From Phorcus lineatus (Eukaryota; Mollusca; Gastropoda; Trochida; Trochidae): DNA of 64,000 bases. The notes beneath the pieces were generated by a model. It searched no databases and was not told the origin of the DNA. It saw only the letters and a program-made list of their open reading frames with translations. Position 1 is the stretch's first letter; every line of letters begins with the position of its first letter. Below are positions 50,992 through 63,060 of the stretch, one piece after another. A program made the translations under genes and the position numbers. Location of the stretch: positions 13,331,940-13,395,939 of the forward strand of contig OV121097.1 of NCBI GenBank assembly GCA_921293015.1, in the 5' to 3' direction.

Positions 50992-52386
50992 ATGCCGTCT
51001 CCAAACCTCCAGATGAATGAGGTGGACGTGATGAAGCTGGTGTGTGAGTTCCTTCACAACCGGCAACTGAACATCTCCATGTTATCTCTTGAACGAGAGA
51101 CCGGCATCATCAACGGACTCTTCTCTGACGACATGCTTTTCCTTCGTCAACTCATCCTTGATGGACAGTGGGATGATGTTATTGAGTTCGTCCAACCGCT
51201 AGTCTCCGTGGATAACTTTGACATGAAAGGGTTCCAGTTCATCATCATGAAGCATAAGTACCTGGAACTCCTGTGCATCAAGTCGGAACCCAATGTGATG
51301 CAGAACTACGAATGTACAGTAGAAGAGGTTGTCAAGTGTCTCAATTCTCTGGAAGAGGTTTGTCCCAGTAAGGAGGAATACAGCAATCTCTGCTTCCTTC
51401 TCTCTCTCCCGAAACTCTCGGATCACGTGGAGTACCAGAACTGGAATCCAAGTAATGCCCGGGTTCAGTGTTTCAACGATATTGTTCCTCTTGTGGAGAA
51501 GTTCCTGCCTATTGATAAAAAGAACGAGGTGAAGAACCAGACAGCCCAGAACGACCGACTGATTCAGCTTGTGCTCAAAGGTCTTCTGTATGAGTCCTGT
51601 GTGGAGTATTGTCAGCAACAAGCAACCGGAGGCGAGTGTGAGATTAAGTTCTCGTCTGTGCTTAGTGACACAGGCTTCAGTGATGCCGATCTCAGTCTCC
51701 TCTCCTGGCTACAGTGCATCCCTTTTGATACCTTCTCCTGTCCCTTTGAGCAGAAACCGTTGAATGTCGACATCAGACCTTTTGTAAGGCCGTCTCTTGA
51801 GGCATCGTGGTCTGAACAGATTCTAGTCACCCCTATCAAACCCAAGATGTTCCCCCACTCTGCAGTCCCCACTGCCAGACCGAGGTCCGCTGAGATCATG
51901 ACACGGTCTCTCAACCCCCAGTTTGATGGACTCACCAGTGGTTTGTGGCAGGGGCGGAAGGAGAACATGTCGATCTCCAATGACTACAGCAGTCTGTTGT
52001 CTAAGTCCATGGCTCCAGGCACAAATCTCAACAACTCTTTGAAGAATCCAATGATGATGTCCGTGGACAAATTATTTGCAACTGGCGAAATTGTTGACAC
52101 ACAGACATCAATATCGGAGGATGTGAAATCTCCACTGAGAGTACCACCAGCGAAACCGCCACCTCAAAATGTGACGCCCCCGTCAGCATCCCCCAGAGTT
52201 CAAGGTCAAGGTCAGCCAGCAACTCCTGCAATGCCGCCAAGGTCAACATCTCCGGCCCAGAGCGTGACTGTGGATGCTCAAGGCTCGCCCCGAGTGCAGG
52301 GTAACTCTGCGTATGATTCAAGCAATGAGCTGTACAAGGAGTACACGAGACAGAAGCAAAGGATTCAGGAACAGCTGGAGCTCCAG
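50992..52386 (+). CDS. WDR47: WDR47-like exon 1 (coding): LisH, CTLH
   Basis: 465 codons ending ...EQLELQ at CTCCAG|GTGGGT. The leader of this exon starts at about 50889. The open frame runs on for seven codons past the donor to a stop, which would give a short LisH/CTLH-only protein if the intron were retained. Confidence 0.92.
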
Positions 52387-55300
52387 GTGGGTCCAACACT
52401 CAACTAGAAATACGTTTAGAAGAATTACGCCTTTGTACGTTAGGTGTAATGGCAGTTCAATGTTTGCTTATCATAGTTTGAAGAAAAGAGGCATCATTGA
52501 TGTTAGATATTTTTGTGAAAATTTCTAATTATCTGAAGTTTGCAATTAACCTTCTTCCTGCTGGATTGTTTGCAGGTTTTTACAGAGTACAAAATTTGAA
52601 TAATTCTAAAAATTACGTCACAGGGGTATCCCTGATGTAGAGTTGTTGCCTCAAAGTACATGATGATGTGCCACTTTTTTGTGTTTATGTCTTTTCGTAG
52701 CGAGATTACAAACATAATGAGTGAAACTAAATGACCCTCGATTCACTTTTAGTGCTGATATTTTGATAAGTATCATATATTTCCTTTGGTCAAGAACTAT
52801 GTTTATTTTTAGAGAGCTTGAAAAAGTATAGATCTAGATTTGGGCAAATAAGTATCAGTCAATTATTTCAGTTTTAAACTTTTTGAAAATTTGGTAAAAT
52901 GTTTTAATCAATTTTTCAGGAGAAGCAGCAGATGATGTGTCAGAAACAACTGAAGGAGATTGAGAGCAGACAACAACAGCTGCTCATCGACAACCGTTAC
53001 CAGGACAATGGACAACCCAACCAGTCTCAAGATTCCAGCCCCAAAATGGCTGCTGTTCCTGCTCATGGTAGGACAAAGCTGTAACCAAGGAAACATGATT
53101 TGTCAAATGTTATTTATGCTCTTGTATTTTAATGTTGCTGATGTTATTTTTTTCATTATTCAGTGTTCATTTATCAGAACTACATATCCAGATCAACACG
53201 TCAACACATGTATCTTAGCCAGTAAAAACATTTACATGATTTGATATCTTTTGAACTTGGCTAAAAATAAATTCACCTAACTAGCTGTACATCTTTTTTC
53301 CTAGCCAAGGGCTAGCGGACTACTGATTATTTTGAGACATGCTATTTGTAGTCCTTGAATGATATTTTTCAAATTTATTCTATCTCTGATTTAAAATCTG
53401 TTGCACAACTATATATCATCTCAAATATATATTTCTGGTATATGCATATCATTATTATCTTCATAGTTGATTTGAGCTAATGTGATTCATATTGGTGTTT
53501 TCATATATTGTGCATACTGTGAATGTTTTTAGTTTTGCATTCGCTATTTTGTATTTTATTCTTTTATTTTGTCACATTACCAACAAACTTTTATCTGCTG
53601 ATAATGATGATATAATCATTTTATGATTTGCATGACAGTGTTTCTGTTATCCGATAAATACTGGTCATAGTCCGGTGAAAAATATATTTGTCCGTCTGTC
53701 GGACATAATGTCCAATAGAAAAATCAAGTTTTCAACTGAAATATTTTCACCAAATCCAACTTACAATGACTAATCTAAAGCAAAAATATATGATGCTAAT
53801 CTGTTGACTTTCGAAAACACCTGTTTCCTTAAAATAGAATGTAAACATATGAAGTGCGCGAGATATAATCATTCGGATACTTTAAGCTGAATTTATTGTT
53901 CTCGGTACCTACAGTCTTAATTAACTGTCTTCGGATACTTTCGCTATTTTCCGACCACTTCCAATTCAAAAACATATACTCATTTGGGTACCTTAAGCTG
54001 AATTTACTGTTCTTTGTGACAGTGGTTACGTTTACTGTCAACAGAAATCCACGCTATTTTCCGTTCAAATCCAAAATGCAACCACGTTTCAACTATCAAT
54101 TGAAATGAATAACCACACAGAAATTTTGACCTACTTCAAAGGGGAAAATAGTTCCATATGTCCTAAGTGATAGTAGAAAATGGAAAGTTATATTCCTTGA
54201 TTAGAATAAATCACTGGGGAAAAATGTTAATGTCCATTATTTTGTAAAGCTGTCTGACATGATGACTGGCTGTCAAAAATGCCAGCAGAAAAACTGTTTG
54301 ACTGCAGATGTAATTCAGGATGTAGAATGTCTTTGATATTTTATGGTTGTTTCAGTCAGTACACAGATATTACAATAATACTTTTAACCAGAATTCTTAA
54401 AGGTTGCAAAAATTTAAAAAGTGAATAGGTTCTGAAATAAGCAAATACGTTTTGAAATATTCAGGATTGGCAACAATTAAGTGTATCAAGGAATATTCTT
54501 GGTCATGATTAGAAAATTTCAAAATTCGCTTCCAAAAAGGTTTCAGTCTAAACAACTCTTTTTAAAATTTCTAGATCATAGATAATTGAAAGCTTTTATT
54601 TCTTATTCCAATTGAATATGCTTGCAATCAATAAAAAGAACTTTTGATATCAATAAAAAGAACTTTTGATATCAATAAAAAGAACTTTTGATATCAATAA
54701 AAAGAACTTTTGATATCAATAAAAAGAACTTTTGATATCAAACTGTCACAAAGCTGTTTTGTATGCAATCAAGTTAAAACTGGCTATAATATTAAAACAA
54801 CTATAATTTCTTAAATGTTGTAACAGACTTTAGGACGTATAAGATCAGTGGGTGATGATGGTTACAGTTTATAAGATAATATGTATCAGCAGATGGGAGT
54901 TTGTTGTTGTCACTGTTTTTGTCTGCTTGTGACAGGTCTTCACGCCAGCACCCCTAAAGTCTTGCCTACCAGTTCAAACAGTTCCACTCCCCCTCTAGTC
55001 GCTCAGGTGTCACCTGTCCCAGCCGACATCCCCTCCCCCCACATCCCAAAGGGACAAGCTGTCACCCCTCAAAGTCTGAATTTCTCCGACAAGCAGCCAC
55101 CGACACCCCAACACTCAGGTAAATTCTTCATCAGCTGCAGTGATCTCCCTTCCCCGGATCCACTCGATCCTGCCCCGAGGCCGGTCATGTTCCTCGAACC
55201 CTTCCCCATCTTCGAGAAATGCCGTAGCGTGGGAAACACGCCAACAACCCCCCCTCGATCTCCCATCCCTTCCCCCTCTGTCAGACGGAGACAGTTTAAT

Positions 55301-58300
55301 GAGAAAAAGCGAGGGTCAGACGCTTCAACCCCTACAAGGGGGCAGTATTCAACTCTCCCGCGGTCCTTTGGTCGTAGTGCGGCCACTAAAGATTCTGCTC
55401 TCAAGGCACATGATGATAGCTCCCGAGCTGGAGCTAAGACCCCGGTGTTTAATGGTTCCCCTGCTGTGGCTAAGCGTAATGTAAAGAACACAAAGCAGAC
55501 GGCTCCAGCGTCAAGCAAAGGATATTCTCGCAGTCTAAGTGTTCCTGACAGTGCAAGATCGAAGACTCTACCGCTACCAGGTATCGACTGTTCATTCCTC
55601 CCCGCATGATGTGGTCACTGTGACTGATCTTAACCCAGGAAATCCATCACCCTGACAACCTTGTCGTGTGACCAAACTAACTTCTTGTTGGCATGATGAA
55701 ATGTTCAAGTCCTCACTTCTTAAATCTTGTTGGCATGACAACTCTTTTGTCATGTAACAAAACTAACTTCTTGTTGGCATGACCATGTGTTCAAGCGCTC
55801 ACTTCTTAAATCTTGTTGGCATGACAACATGGTGTTGTCATGTAACTAATCTAACATCTTTGAAATTTTTGGCATGGCAATGACATGGTCTTATGATGTT
55901 CTAACTTATTTTTGTCCTGTTGGCATGACAACCTTATGGTTACATGACAAAACTAATGGATGTCTCAAGTTGTAGAATCTTTGCATTTGGTTTTCTCGTG
56001 TCAGGCTTAACAAAACATGAGAGACTTGTATCAGGCATGAGAGACTTGTATCAGGCATGAGAGACTTGTATCAGGCATGAGAGACTTGTATCAGGCATGA
56101 GAGACTTGTATCAGGCATGAGAGACTTGTATCAGGCATGGTGTTTTTATCTGTTTTTCAAAATAATTATTGGAAGAAAATTTATGGAATATTTATGTATT
56201 ATAATATGGGTAAAATTGATTTGGATAAAACGATGTCTCTCCAGCAAGGGCGGCACTAGTTGTCTCCCCGTGTAGTTGGCACTTAGTTCTAACGCTTTCA
56301 CTTAAACACGGCCGCTAGCCGCTCTCGCATTATTTGTGCATGATGATTAAGTTTCTTCAATCAATGTTGCATTTTCACTCCCATTATTGAGTTAGTACCA
56401 ATATTCAGTATGCTGCATGAAAACAACTAGGTTAAATCTGGCAGTTACAGGAAATCAGTTCAAAATGACATCAAACTCCTGTAATTACATCTGTTGATGA
56501 TGATTATAAAAGAATCATATGAATTGCTCTTGGAATGTGTCAAAACATCCTCATGACGTTTCATTTTGGTCCCAAGCTGCTCATTAGACCAAAGACATCT
56601 ACTCCTAGGAGACACTTATTCTTGGCCAAAATATACTTTTCATAATCATGAAAATCACCCAGTGAAATTGTCATCTATTCATCAATCCATAAATTTTTCA
56701 CTATTTCTCTTCTCCTCATAAGAAAGTGGTACCATAAGATTATACTATATTATAACATTTCTAATCATTGTTAATATCTTCATTACCAGTCACAAGTAAC
56801 AGAACTTAAATTTCATATAAATGTGTAAAAGGTCAAATATAACAGTTGCTGAAATATTGCAATATAGGTGCTAAACAATACATTTTCATCATCCATTAAT
56901 CAAATGAACCTCTCACTAATTGTCACATATTTCTACTTCTGTATTTTAAAAATTCTTATATTCTTCACATTTAATTTCTAGATTAACAGGGGGCGGGATA
57001 GCGCAGTGGTTAGCGCGTTCGGCTTCGGATCAAGAGGTCCGTGGTTCGAATCCCACCAGGGGCTCGGCAACTTATCTGCAGTAGAGAACAGTTCTACACG
57101 CAGTCAGGTTTGGGTGCCATGCTACACTGAGTTTAAGCGCAGTACACCCATGGTTCACTATAGTTCCAGCTGATGCTCGCAGGTTTCACTGCAATGCATA
57201 GCCACAATGGTGTTGCAGGCTTTCTCCCTGCGATGATACTAGCAGCCGCGATATAAGTGAAATAATCTTGAAAGCGGCGTTAAACCCCAACTCACTCACT
57301 CACTCACTCTAGATTAACAAAAAATTACACTTGAGGACTTCCATCTATATAAACAAACCCTTGAAAATATTAAAAACTTGCTGCTATCAGGGCCTCTAAT
57401 TAATGCCCCATCCCTTTTCCAGGCCCCCTTACTGAAATTAAAACCACATCCAATGTGTATTAACCTCATATATCCTAACCTTAGTCTGATTAAAATTGAC
57501 TGTGTTCAGAGGAATAAAAGTTTCAAAATATTGACTCTACCGAGATTCGAACTCTATCTGTCTAGTCTATCTTCTCCACAACGGTCTGACCGCAGCCTAC
57601 TGTAGTGCACGTTCTTACGTAAACTCAGCTAACCAATCACAATGCGTGCGGCAAAAGCATTCGGTATCAGTAGCTAGGGGCAAGTAACTCCCTTTACCAT
57701 TCGTTAACCGTGATCGCCGCTATCCTTATTTTAAACGCAATGATGTAATTGGTCTTCTAGTGACTAGGTTTTTTCTGCGCTATACTGGTGTCAGGATGTA
57801 CGAGCAGTGAGGCTGCCTTCAGACCGTTGTGGAGAGGAAAGCCCTCAGCTAGAGTCATTTTTAAAAAAACTTTTATTCCTCGAAACACGGTTGATTTTAA
57901 TCAGACTGATCCTAACCCCTATCCTCCACCAATACCCCAATATAAAGAGGATATTTGGGTTTGAGCGCCTCATTGAAATCATGTGGTGCAAAGATTGTTT
58001 TGTTTCTGTGACGACAGATCATTGTTGTTACCAGACATTTTCTGATGCTATTTTCACTATTCACTGATAACACGATTTTTTTCAGAGATAGATTCTGGTA
58101 TTTCACTGCCAATTATGTAATAAATACCTGTATATAAATGCTCTTTATAATTGGTAATTAGAACCCATTTTCAATATTTCAACGTTGATATTAATATTGC
58201 ACTCTTCCCCACCATTATGTCTCATGGCATTACACCTTGGTCTTTAAAATCAATTATGTATATCACTAGAGTTTCACCTCCAACACAATCTTTACCGGGT

Positions 58301-61081
58301 ATCCATTTATACTACTATTAAGTTGAATATGCTATTGTAATTCTCTCTATCACTAACACGTCTTTCTTTTCATACTAATATGCATCATTCAATTAAATTT
58401 GTATATTTGAAAAGCATACCTGTCTGATTCGTTCTTCTTTGTTTTGCATAAAAATACTAATATCTTAATGTCAGGTCTCATTTTTCATTTACATCACAGC
58501 AAATGCATTAAATCTTTATCTATTCGCATCAAGTTAAGAAGCTTAAATATTTAGGCCCATTTTATAGTTAAAGAAATTAAAGCTTTATCTTTTGATAAAA
58601 TCTTGATATTCATTTGATTGGTCCATCATTCATGATTCATTATTTACCAGGATAAAATGTTATGAAAAAGGTAGGGTCTGATGATAGATCCTTGCCCCAT
58701 CCACATATTTCTATTTCATTTCTTGCTATTCTCATAAAGAAAGTGTCTGATTACTCATGATGAAGAAACTCTACCCATTCTTACTTTATCAATTTCACCT
58801 TATTTTGAGGAATTGTTTTATTATTTCTCTCGCTTAGATATATTCTGTATGATTTTTTAGCGAAGAACAAAGCTAAGGCTGCAGCTGCTAAGGCCAGTCC
58901 CCAAGCTAGGGCTCGACAAGGTCCTGCCGGCAAAGGTAGTCAATGGTTGTGTGCCTGCCATGGTAAAATGTGTCTGCCCAATATGATATGCAAGTGTCTG
59001 CTAGTTTAGAAGCTAATACAGATCAGCTTGCGTGACCATTAGACTGCCAGATTTCTTTCAGATTGGTTGTCCCTGAGGGACAGGAAGACATCACCATGGA
59101 AACTGTGATCCTTTTTCGTTTGACTTGATACATGTTATGATAACTTTTCTTACAAGTTGCAGATTGTTAGAATGAAACAGCATTTAAAAAAGCATCATGG
59201 TGTGAATGTCTTTAGGACATAGGAAATATAGGAAGTTTATCCTACCTGGAGTTTGCCAGTTTAAATATGTTGCACAGCTCTGCATGTCTCACGTATTTGA
59301 TTATCATATAAGTTTTGTCTAGAAAATTTTTAGAATCTTTATCGGTGTTAAATTTTTTCAAAATCAAGGAATGAAAGTTTCGGGTATACAAATTCATTCG
59401 AATGATACCTGCCACAGAGAATGTAAATCTCATGCTCTGTTGTTGAAAAGTTGACCAGTCACAAGGCAAGCAATTTGTTGTGAAATGCCAGGAGCACGCA
59501 ACTCCTAAAAAAACATTCTCTTCTCTGTTTCATTCAGAATTCGAAATTGCTGTCATGTTTCTTTTCAAAGGCATCAATTGTCTGCTTGTCACTATTTTTA
59601 TCCTTCCTTTAACTAGCAACATAGCTTGCGCATGTAAATATGAAGATACGCCATTTCATCGGAAATGGAAGATATTCCAATTCAGTAATTGGATTATGAA
59701 TGGCTTTGGTTCTTTGCTTTTGAATTTATGATTCATCAAATGCTCGGCTTCTATTTGTGAGATGCGAAGCAGCTACAAAAGTCATTCCTCTTTTTTCAGT
59801 TTCCAGTTCATGGCAATTAGTTTGAACCGTCTGCATGACTCCATTTTCTTGTTTCATAAGATTATGGCCTTGCATGTCCATTTCTGCTCTTCTCAAGAAT
59901 CTTTTTGAAGCCATGCAGGCACTCCTCTTGCTCCAAATGAACCCTTTCAGTCAAAGATTCTTTTCAACAAACATCAGTTCATTAATCCTTGAATCTTAGG
60001 ACTTAATCTCCCTAGGGTTACAGCAACATTCATCCCTCGCATGCCAAGATCTGCATGATCAATTGGTAATATCCTTAGAGTGAAAGTTTGAGTCTAGCGA
60101 CTCAAGAGTAAATTTACTCTTTTGTTATCAAATTGAATTAAAGAGCCACTCCGTGAGTTGTTGGAGTCATGTATGCCAAACTTATTGAATGGTGGCATTT
60201 GATCGTGAAGAATCGACTGTTACCAAAGAGAAACATTGGTTTTGTACAGTGACTATCTAAAGGTAGAAAGTCGCAATTATGATAAAAAAACGGACAGCGG
60301 CGCATGTCAAATAGCGGAAAGTAATTTTGGAAACTTAAATAAAACAGCCAGGAGGGCAGTTAGAAGTTGATAGTGTTTGTTAGGTTATATTATTAATATC
60401 CATGTATATCAGACGTGTGGTCTCCGCCCTCTGAACAATTATGGGGCTGTTTTTAGATTTTCATGGAAAATCAGTATTTGTCATATATATATATTTCTTT
60501 AAGAGATAAAAAGTTAAGATTTTTTATGTTTATTTCCACATATAACATTTAGGTTCGTATCAAAGCCAACTTTTATGTTATGAAAATCACGGATTGGCTC
60601 TCTAAAGGTAGATGATGCTGACTGTGACATTATAAACATGACTTTCCACACTCCTCGGCTGTTGTTTGATCTTTCCTCATGCTGTGTTTTTTAAATCATT
60701 TCCTTCTCTTATCTATCACTACGATAATTAGTTTTTTGTATCGATTGATTTTGTAATTTGGTAATTTTGTCTTGATTTCATCTGTTTTTCTGCTTTTTCT
60801 GCCTAATTTTATTTTGTATCTTACTATTATGATTTATCAATTCAGTATTGCATATATATCATCCACTTTAAGTCTTCACTCAAAGCACTTTTAGGTTAAA
60901 AGTACAATATGTATGAATCATGTTCCTTACTTCTTTCAGACAGTTGTTTCAAAAATAATAAAAGATTTACAGTATAAGTCAGGAATGATCTTGATTTATT
61001 TCAGAAGATCAAAAGGGTGAGGGTCTTCACATGTCACAGCTCACAGCCGCTACGCCACCCACCCAGGCTACTCCTGGCAGG
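50992..61081 (+). CDS. WDR47: WDR47-like (nemitin) protein, N-terminal 780 residues, partial
   Basis: Five exons join in phase: 50992-52386, 52920-53067, 54936-55580, 58861-58935 and 61005-61081 (780 codons so far, phase 0 at the end). Residues 11-42 (DVMKLVCEFLHNRQLNISML) form a LisH motif. The following CTLH region contains NGLFSDDMLFLRQLILDGQW, which I recognise as strongly conserved in WDR47. WNPSNARVQCF and LVLKGLLYESCVEYCQ also follow the WDR47 pattern. A coiled coil spans the exon 1/2 junction (YTRQKQRIQEQLELQEKQQM). Exon 3 is a long Ser/Pro-rich segment, and exons 4 and 5 encode basic and Gln/Thr linkers. The WD40 propeller expected at the C-terminus is beyond the window. Known WDR47 proteins bind microtubule-associated partners (MAP8, CAMSAPs) and act in neurons and motile cilia. 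Confidence 0.93.
52920..53067 (+). CDS. WDR47: WDR47-like exon 2: coiled coil
   Basis: TTTTTCAG|GAGAAGCAG to GCTCATG|GTAGG. Reads EKQQMMCQKQLKEIESRQQQ and continues to KMAAVPAH, phase 1 at the end. Confidence 0.88.
53068..54628. other. WDR47-like intron 2
   Basis: No gene. Around 53875-54010 two related segments (CATTCGGATACTTTAAGCTG and CATTTGGGTACCTTAAGCTG) indicate a decayed direct duplication of about 110 bp. Confidence 0.5.
54629..54740 (+). repeat. 22-bp minisatellite, 5 units
   Basis: CAATAAAAAGAACTTTTGAT plus AT, repeated at 54629, 54651, 54673, 54695 and 54717. Each unit contains AATAAA and, at the junction, the palindrome TGATATCA. It lies about 200 bases before WDR47-like exon 3. 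Confidence 0.95.
54936..55580 (+). CDS. WDR47: WDR47-like exon 3: Ser/Pro-rich linker
   Basis: Acceptor TTGTGACAG|GTC, donor CTACCAG|GTATCG. The phase fits exon 2 (G+GT). Contains many SP/TP sites (STPPLVAQVSPVPADIPSPH), suggesting phosphorylation. Without splicing the frame would stop at 55609. Confidence 0.88.
55665..55950. repeat. Degenerate CTTGTTGGCATGACA repeat array
   Basis: CTTCTTGTTGGCATGA and AATCTTGTTGGCATGACAAC alternate with an overall period of about 86 bp, decaying towards 55950. It begins 85 bases after exon 3. Confidence 0.85.
56016..56135 (+). repeat. 20-bp minisatellite, 6 units
   Basis: CATGAGAGACTTGTATCAGG is repeated six times without change from 56016 to 56135. The lack of divergence indicates recent expansion. 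Confidence 0.95.
56136..56976. other. WDR47-like intron 3, no feature
   Basis: No gene or bounded repeat recognised. Confidence 0.45.
56977..57319 (+). mobile_element. Full-length tRNA-derived SINE with 12-bp target duplication
   Basis: The SINE (56989-57307) begins GGGGGCGGGATAGCGCAGTG, contains an A box (TAGCGCAGTGG) and a B box (GGTTCGAATCC) for RNA polymerase III, and ends in GCGGCGTTAAAC...(CTCA)n. TCTAGATTAACA flanks it at 56977-56988 and 57308-57319. It is the reference copy for the other SINE fragments in the window. Confidence 0.92.
57473..57917. mobile_element. MITE with 150-bp inverted arms and 8-bp target duplication
   Basis: TCCTAACC is present at 57473-57480 and 57910-57917. 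The element 57481-57909 starts TTAGTCTGATTAAAATTGAC and ends TTGATTTTAATCAGACTGA. The complementarity continues through GAGGAATAAAAGTTT and CTCCACAACGGTCTGA. An 8-bp duplication suggests a hAT-type origin. Confidence 0.88.
58025..58140. mobile_element. MITE fragment with one minisatellite-like unit
   Basis: GATGCTATTTTCACTATTCA followed by CTGATAACACG matches the reverse complement of the 35-bp unit at 26611. It is followed by AGATTCTGGTATTTCACTGCC and TATGTAATAAATACC, equivalent to the sequence after 48920. Confidence 0.6.
58141..58860. other. WDR47-like intron 3, right part
   Basis: AT-rich, ends at the acceptor of exon 4. No other feature. Confidence 0.45.
58861..58935 (+). CDS. WDR47: WDR47-like exon 4: Ala/Lys linker
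   Basis: Acceptor TGATTTTTTAG, donor GGCAAAG|GTAGTC, 75 bases, phase-neutral. Encodes KNKAKAAAAKASPQARARQG. Its phase-neutral length means it could be skipped without a frameshift. Confidence 0.75.
58936..60137. other. WDR47-like intron 4, left part
   Basis: No gene or bounded repeat recognised. Confidence 0.45.
60138..60605 (+). mobile_element. TTAA-flanked MITE, family A, copy 5
   Basis: TTAA then AGAGCCACTCCGTGAG at the left; the right end ATCACGGATTGGCTCTCTAA is slightly decayed. The interior aligns throughout with copy 1. Confidence 0.88.
61005..61081 (+). CDS. WDR47: WDR47-like exon 5
   Basis: Acceptor TTGATTTATTTCAG, donor GGCAGG|GTAAGT, 77 bases bringing the frame to phase 0. Reads EDQKGEGLHMSQLTAATPPT. 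This is the last exon seen in the window. Confidence 0.75.
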
Positions 61082-61344
61082 GTAAGTTTCATCTTTCTTA
61101 AACTGACAATTTCCTCTTTCCAATATAGATCATTATTTAAGTAAAGCTGTGTCATATTTTTCATATGGGCCACATTAACAGTACTCTTTACCCAATGTTT
61201 TTGTTAGATCTGTTAAGGTAAAGGAAAGCTTTGTCATATTTTCACATTTACACATGTTACAGTCTCTACCCTTTATAATACTTTGGGAGAGTTGAGAGTT
61301 GTGTCATGTTTATCATATGTGCATGTGTAATATCTAGGCTATAT

Positions 61345-62073
61345 TATTGTAACATGACTTCGTTGTGTCCTCGATTCTGATTGGTCGATTCGAAAAAATT
61401 ACCCTATGTTATATGACAATCAATACCCGCAAATTAGCAAAGGCGAATCACCGCGAATTGATACACATGTTCACTAGTGCCAGCCCGACTCAAGTTTTAA
61501 TTTTCCAGTTTCTTAGAAAATTCGTGCTGTACATTGATTTGACAGTTGTCTTTGTCCTTTTTCATAATCTGTCTACCGGTAGATATCACATATACACTTT
61601 AATATGATTTATTTTTGAAGAACGAAAATATTTTCAACTGGCTTACTTAGTCCAAGTTTGCCGCAAAGTTTCATGCGGCCGCCTTCTTTCGAATGCCGTT
61701 CCCATGGTATGAAGTCACAAAGGCCAACCGTTTTGACGTCACAATGTTTGCGTCGCTGTCACAATGGTTGTGGGCTAGTTCAAGACTTTTGTACTCAGGG
61801 TTTTACGAAATTTTTCTACGACCTTTATAATTGTTGATTTCGGTCTCGAATTAAACAAGTATTGTGTAAGGTCTCGCTGTTACGAATGCCACTATTTGCT
61901 AATATCACAATGATGTTTGTAATGTAAATAATGCCGGGAATTCACATTAGTTAGTCCATTATCTCACCTCTTACAGAAATAGAACAGTCGCAAAGTCCTT
62001 TCCACACAAAAATAAGTACACAAAAACAGAGTTCACTCTTAAACTTCTAATAACTAACGGTCATGTTACAATA
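61345..62073. mobile_element. MITE with ATTGTAACATGAC ends
   Basis: ATTGTAACATGACTTCG at the left and GGTCATGTTACAAT at the right are inverted repeats about 730 bp apart. The left end, with CTCGATTCTGATTGGTCGATT, recurs as a solitary fragment at 16708. Confidence 0.65.
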
Positions 62074-62075
62074 TC

Positions 62076-62236
62076 GATAAATAGTTGCGTTTGTAAAATT
62101 TCCGGGATTCATTGTTATTCAGCGCCCGCAAATTTAAGCGTTTAAAACCTCCGGCTATCACTGTCGGTTTAAAACTAAATTTGTGGGTGTTGAATAACAA
62201 TGAATCCCGGAAATTTTACAAACGCAACTATTTATC
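62076..62236. mobile_element. Hairpin element abutting the LINE relic
   Basis: GATAAATAGTTGCGTTTGTA at 62076 pairs with TACAAACGCAACTATTTATC ending at 62236; the arms of about 60 bp are nearly perfect. The short unpaired centre reads AGCGTTTAAAACCTCCGG. Confidence 0.9.
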
Positions 62237-63060
62237 TTCTAATTGTAACAGCATCCTTTCATGCCTAAGTTCTTATCTCATTGACAAGCTTCAGAAGATT
62301 CAAAATACATCAGCTCGCATTATCAGCAGAGTTTCTAAAAGGACCCACATGACACCTGTGTTGAAGGAACTGCATTGGCTACCTGTAAAGGCCAGAATTA
62401 ACTTCAAGATCCTTTGCCTAACGTACAAGTGCCTCAATGGCTTGGCTCCTACTTACTTGAAGAATATCCTTCATCCCTATGTGCTACATCAGCATATTTG
62501 TCTCAGCCAAGCTCCATCATATACCCTGATATCCTTCGGCCTAAAACGCTCGTATCCCTATATGTAGCAAGTCAATGAAATGACTTGCATTCAGCAATTG
62601 CGGCACAACCCGGATGAGAATTCAAACAAATGTCAATGTAGACTATGAATAGCCATGAGTACCCAGCCATAAGCGATAAGAGCGATTTAGGCCGAAGGTT
62701 ATCAGGGTATATGATGGAGCTAGGCGGAGACAAATACGCTAATGTAGCAGGATGGCACGCAGCTTGCGTTCTAACTCACAAAACCTAGAGGTGCCATCCT
62801 ACAAACTTCAATCTTTTCGCTATCGATCATTCTCCCACTCAGCAGCTGTCCTCTGGAACTCTCTCCCTAGTGATGTTAAAAACTCTGTTACAATTACCAT
62901 GTTAAAATCAAGACTGAAAACCCATCTCTTTTCAGCATATTTCTAATAATCTTATTATCAACTGTAAATAATGCACTAGCTGTAAATATCCTGTAGCACA
63001 ATCCCTAGGGCCTGGAAGAGGCGTGTTATAAATATGTATTTATTATTATTATTATTATAA
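62237..63060 (+). pseudogene. CR1/L2-like LINE 3' end, interrupted
   Basis: The frame LQKIQNTSARIISRVSKRTH ... PVLKELHWLPVKARINFKIL is the well-known segment after the reverse transcriptase domain of CR1/L2/Rex-type LINEs. After the family D insertion it resumes ARSLRSNSQNLEVPSY ... LWNSLPSDVKN ... LKTHLFSAYF. A tail GGCGTGTTATAAATATGTAT with (ATT)n follows at 63020-63060. The 5' part is missing. Confidence 0.85.
62482..62755. mobile_element. Foldback MITE, family D, copy 3, inside the LINE
   Basis: Same arms as 5560-5838 (CTACATCAGCATATTTGTCT ... AATGTAGCAGGATGG). It splits the LINE frame between PYV and ARSLRS, so it is the younger insertion. Confidence 0.85.

Noticed and set aside
54881..54935. 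Extending WDR47-like exon 3 to the ATG at 54881
   Set aside because: The segment before 54936 is a pyrimidine-rich intron end with a good acceptor, and the exon 2 phase fits only the spliced form.
56977..57319. A real tRNA at the SINE head
   Set aside because: It is followed directly by the SINE body, repeated elsewhere in the window, and bounded by a 12-bp target duplication.
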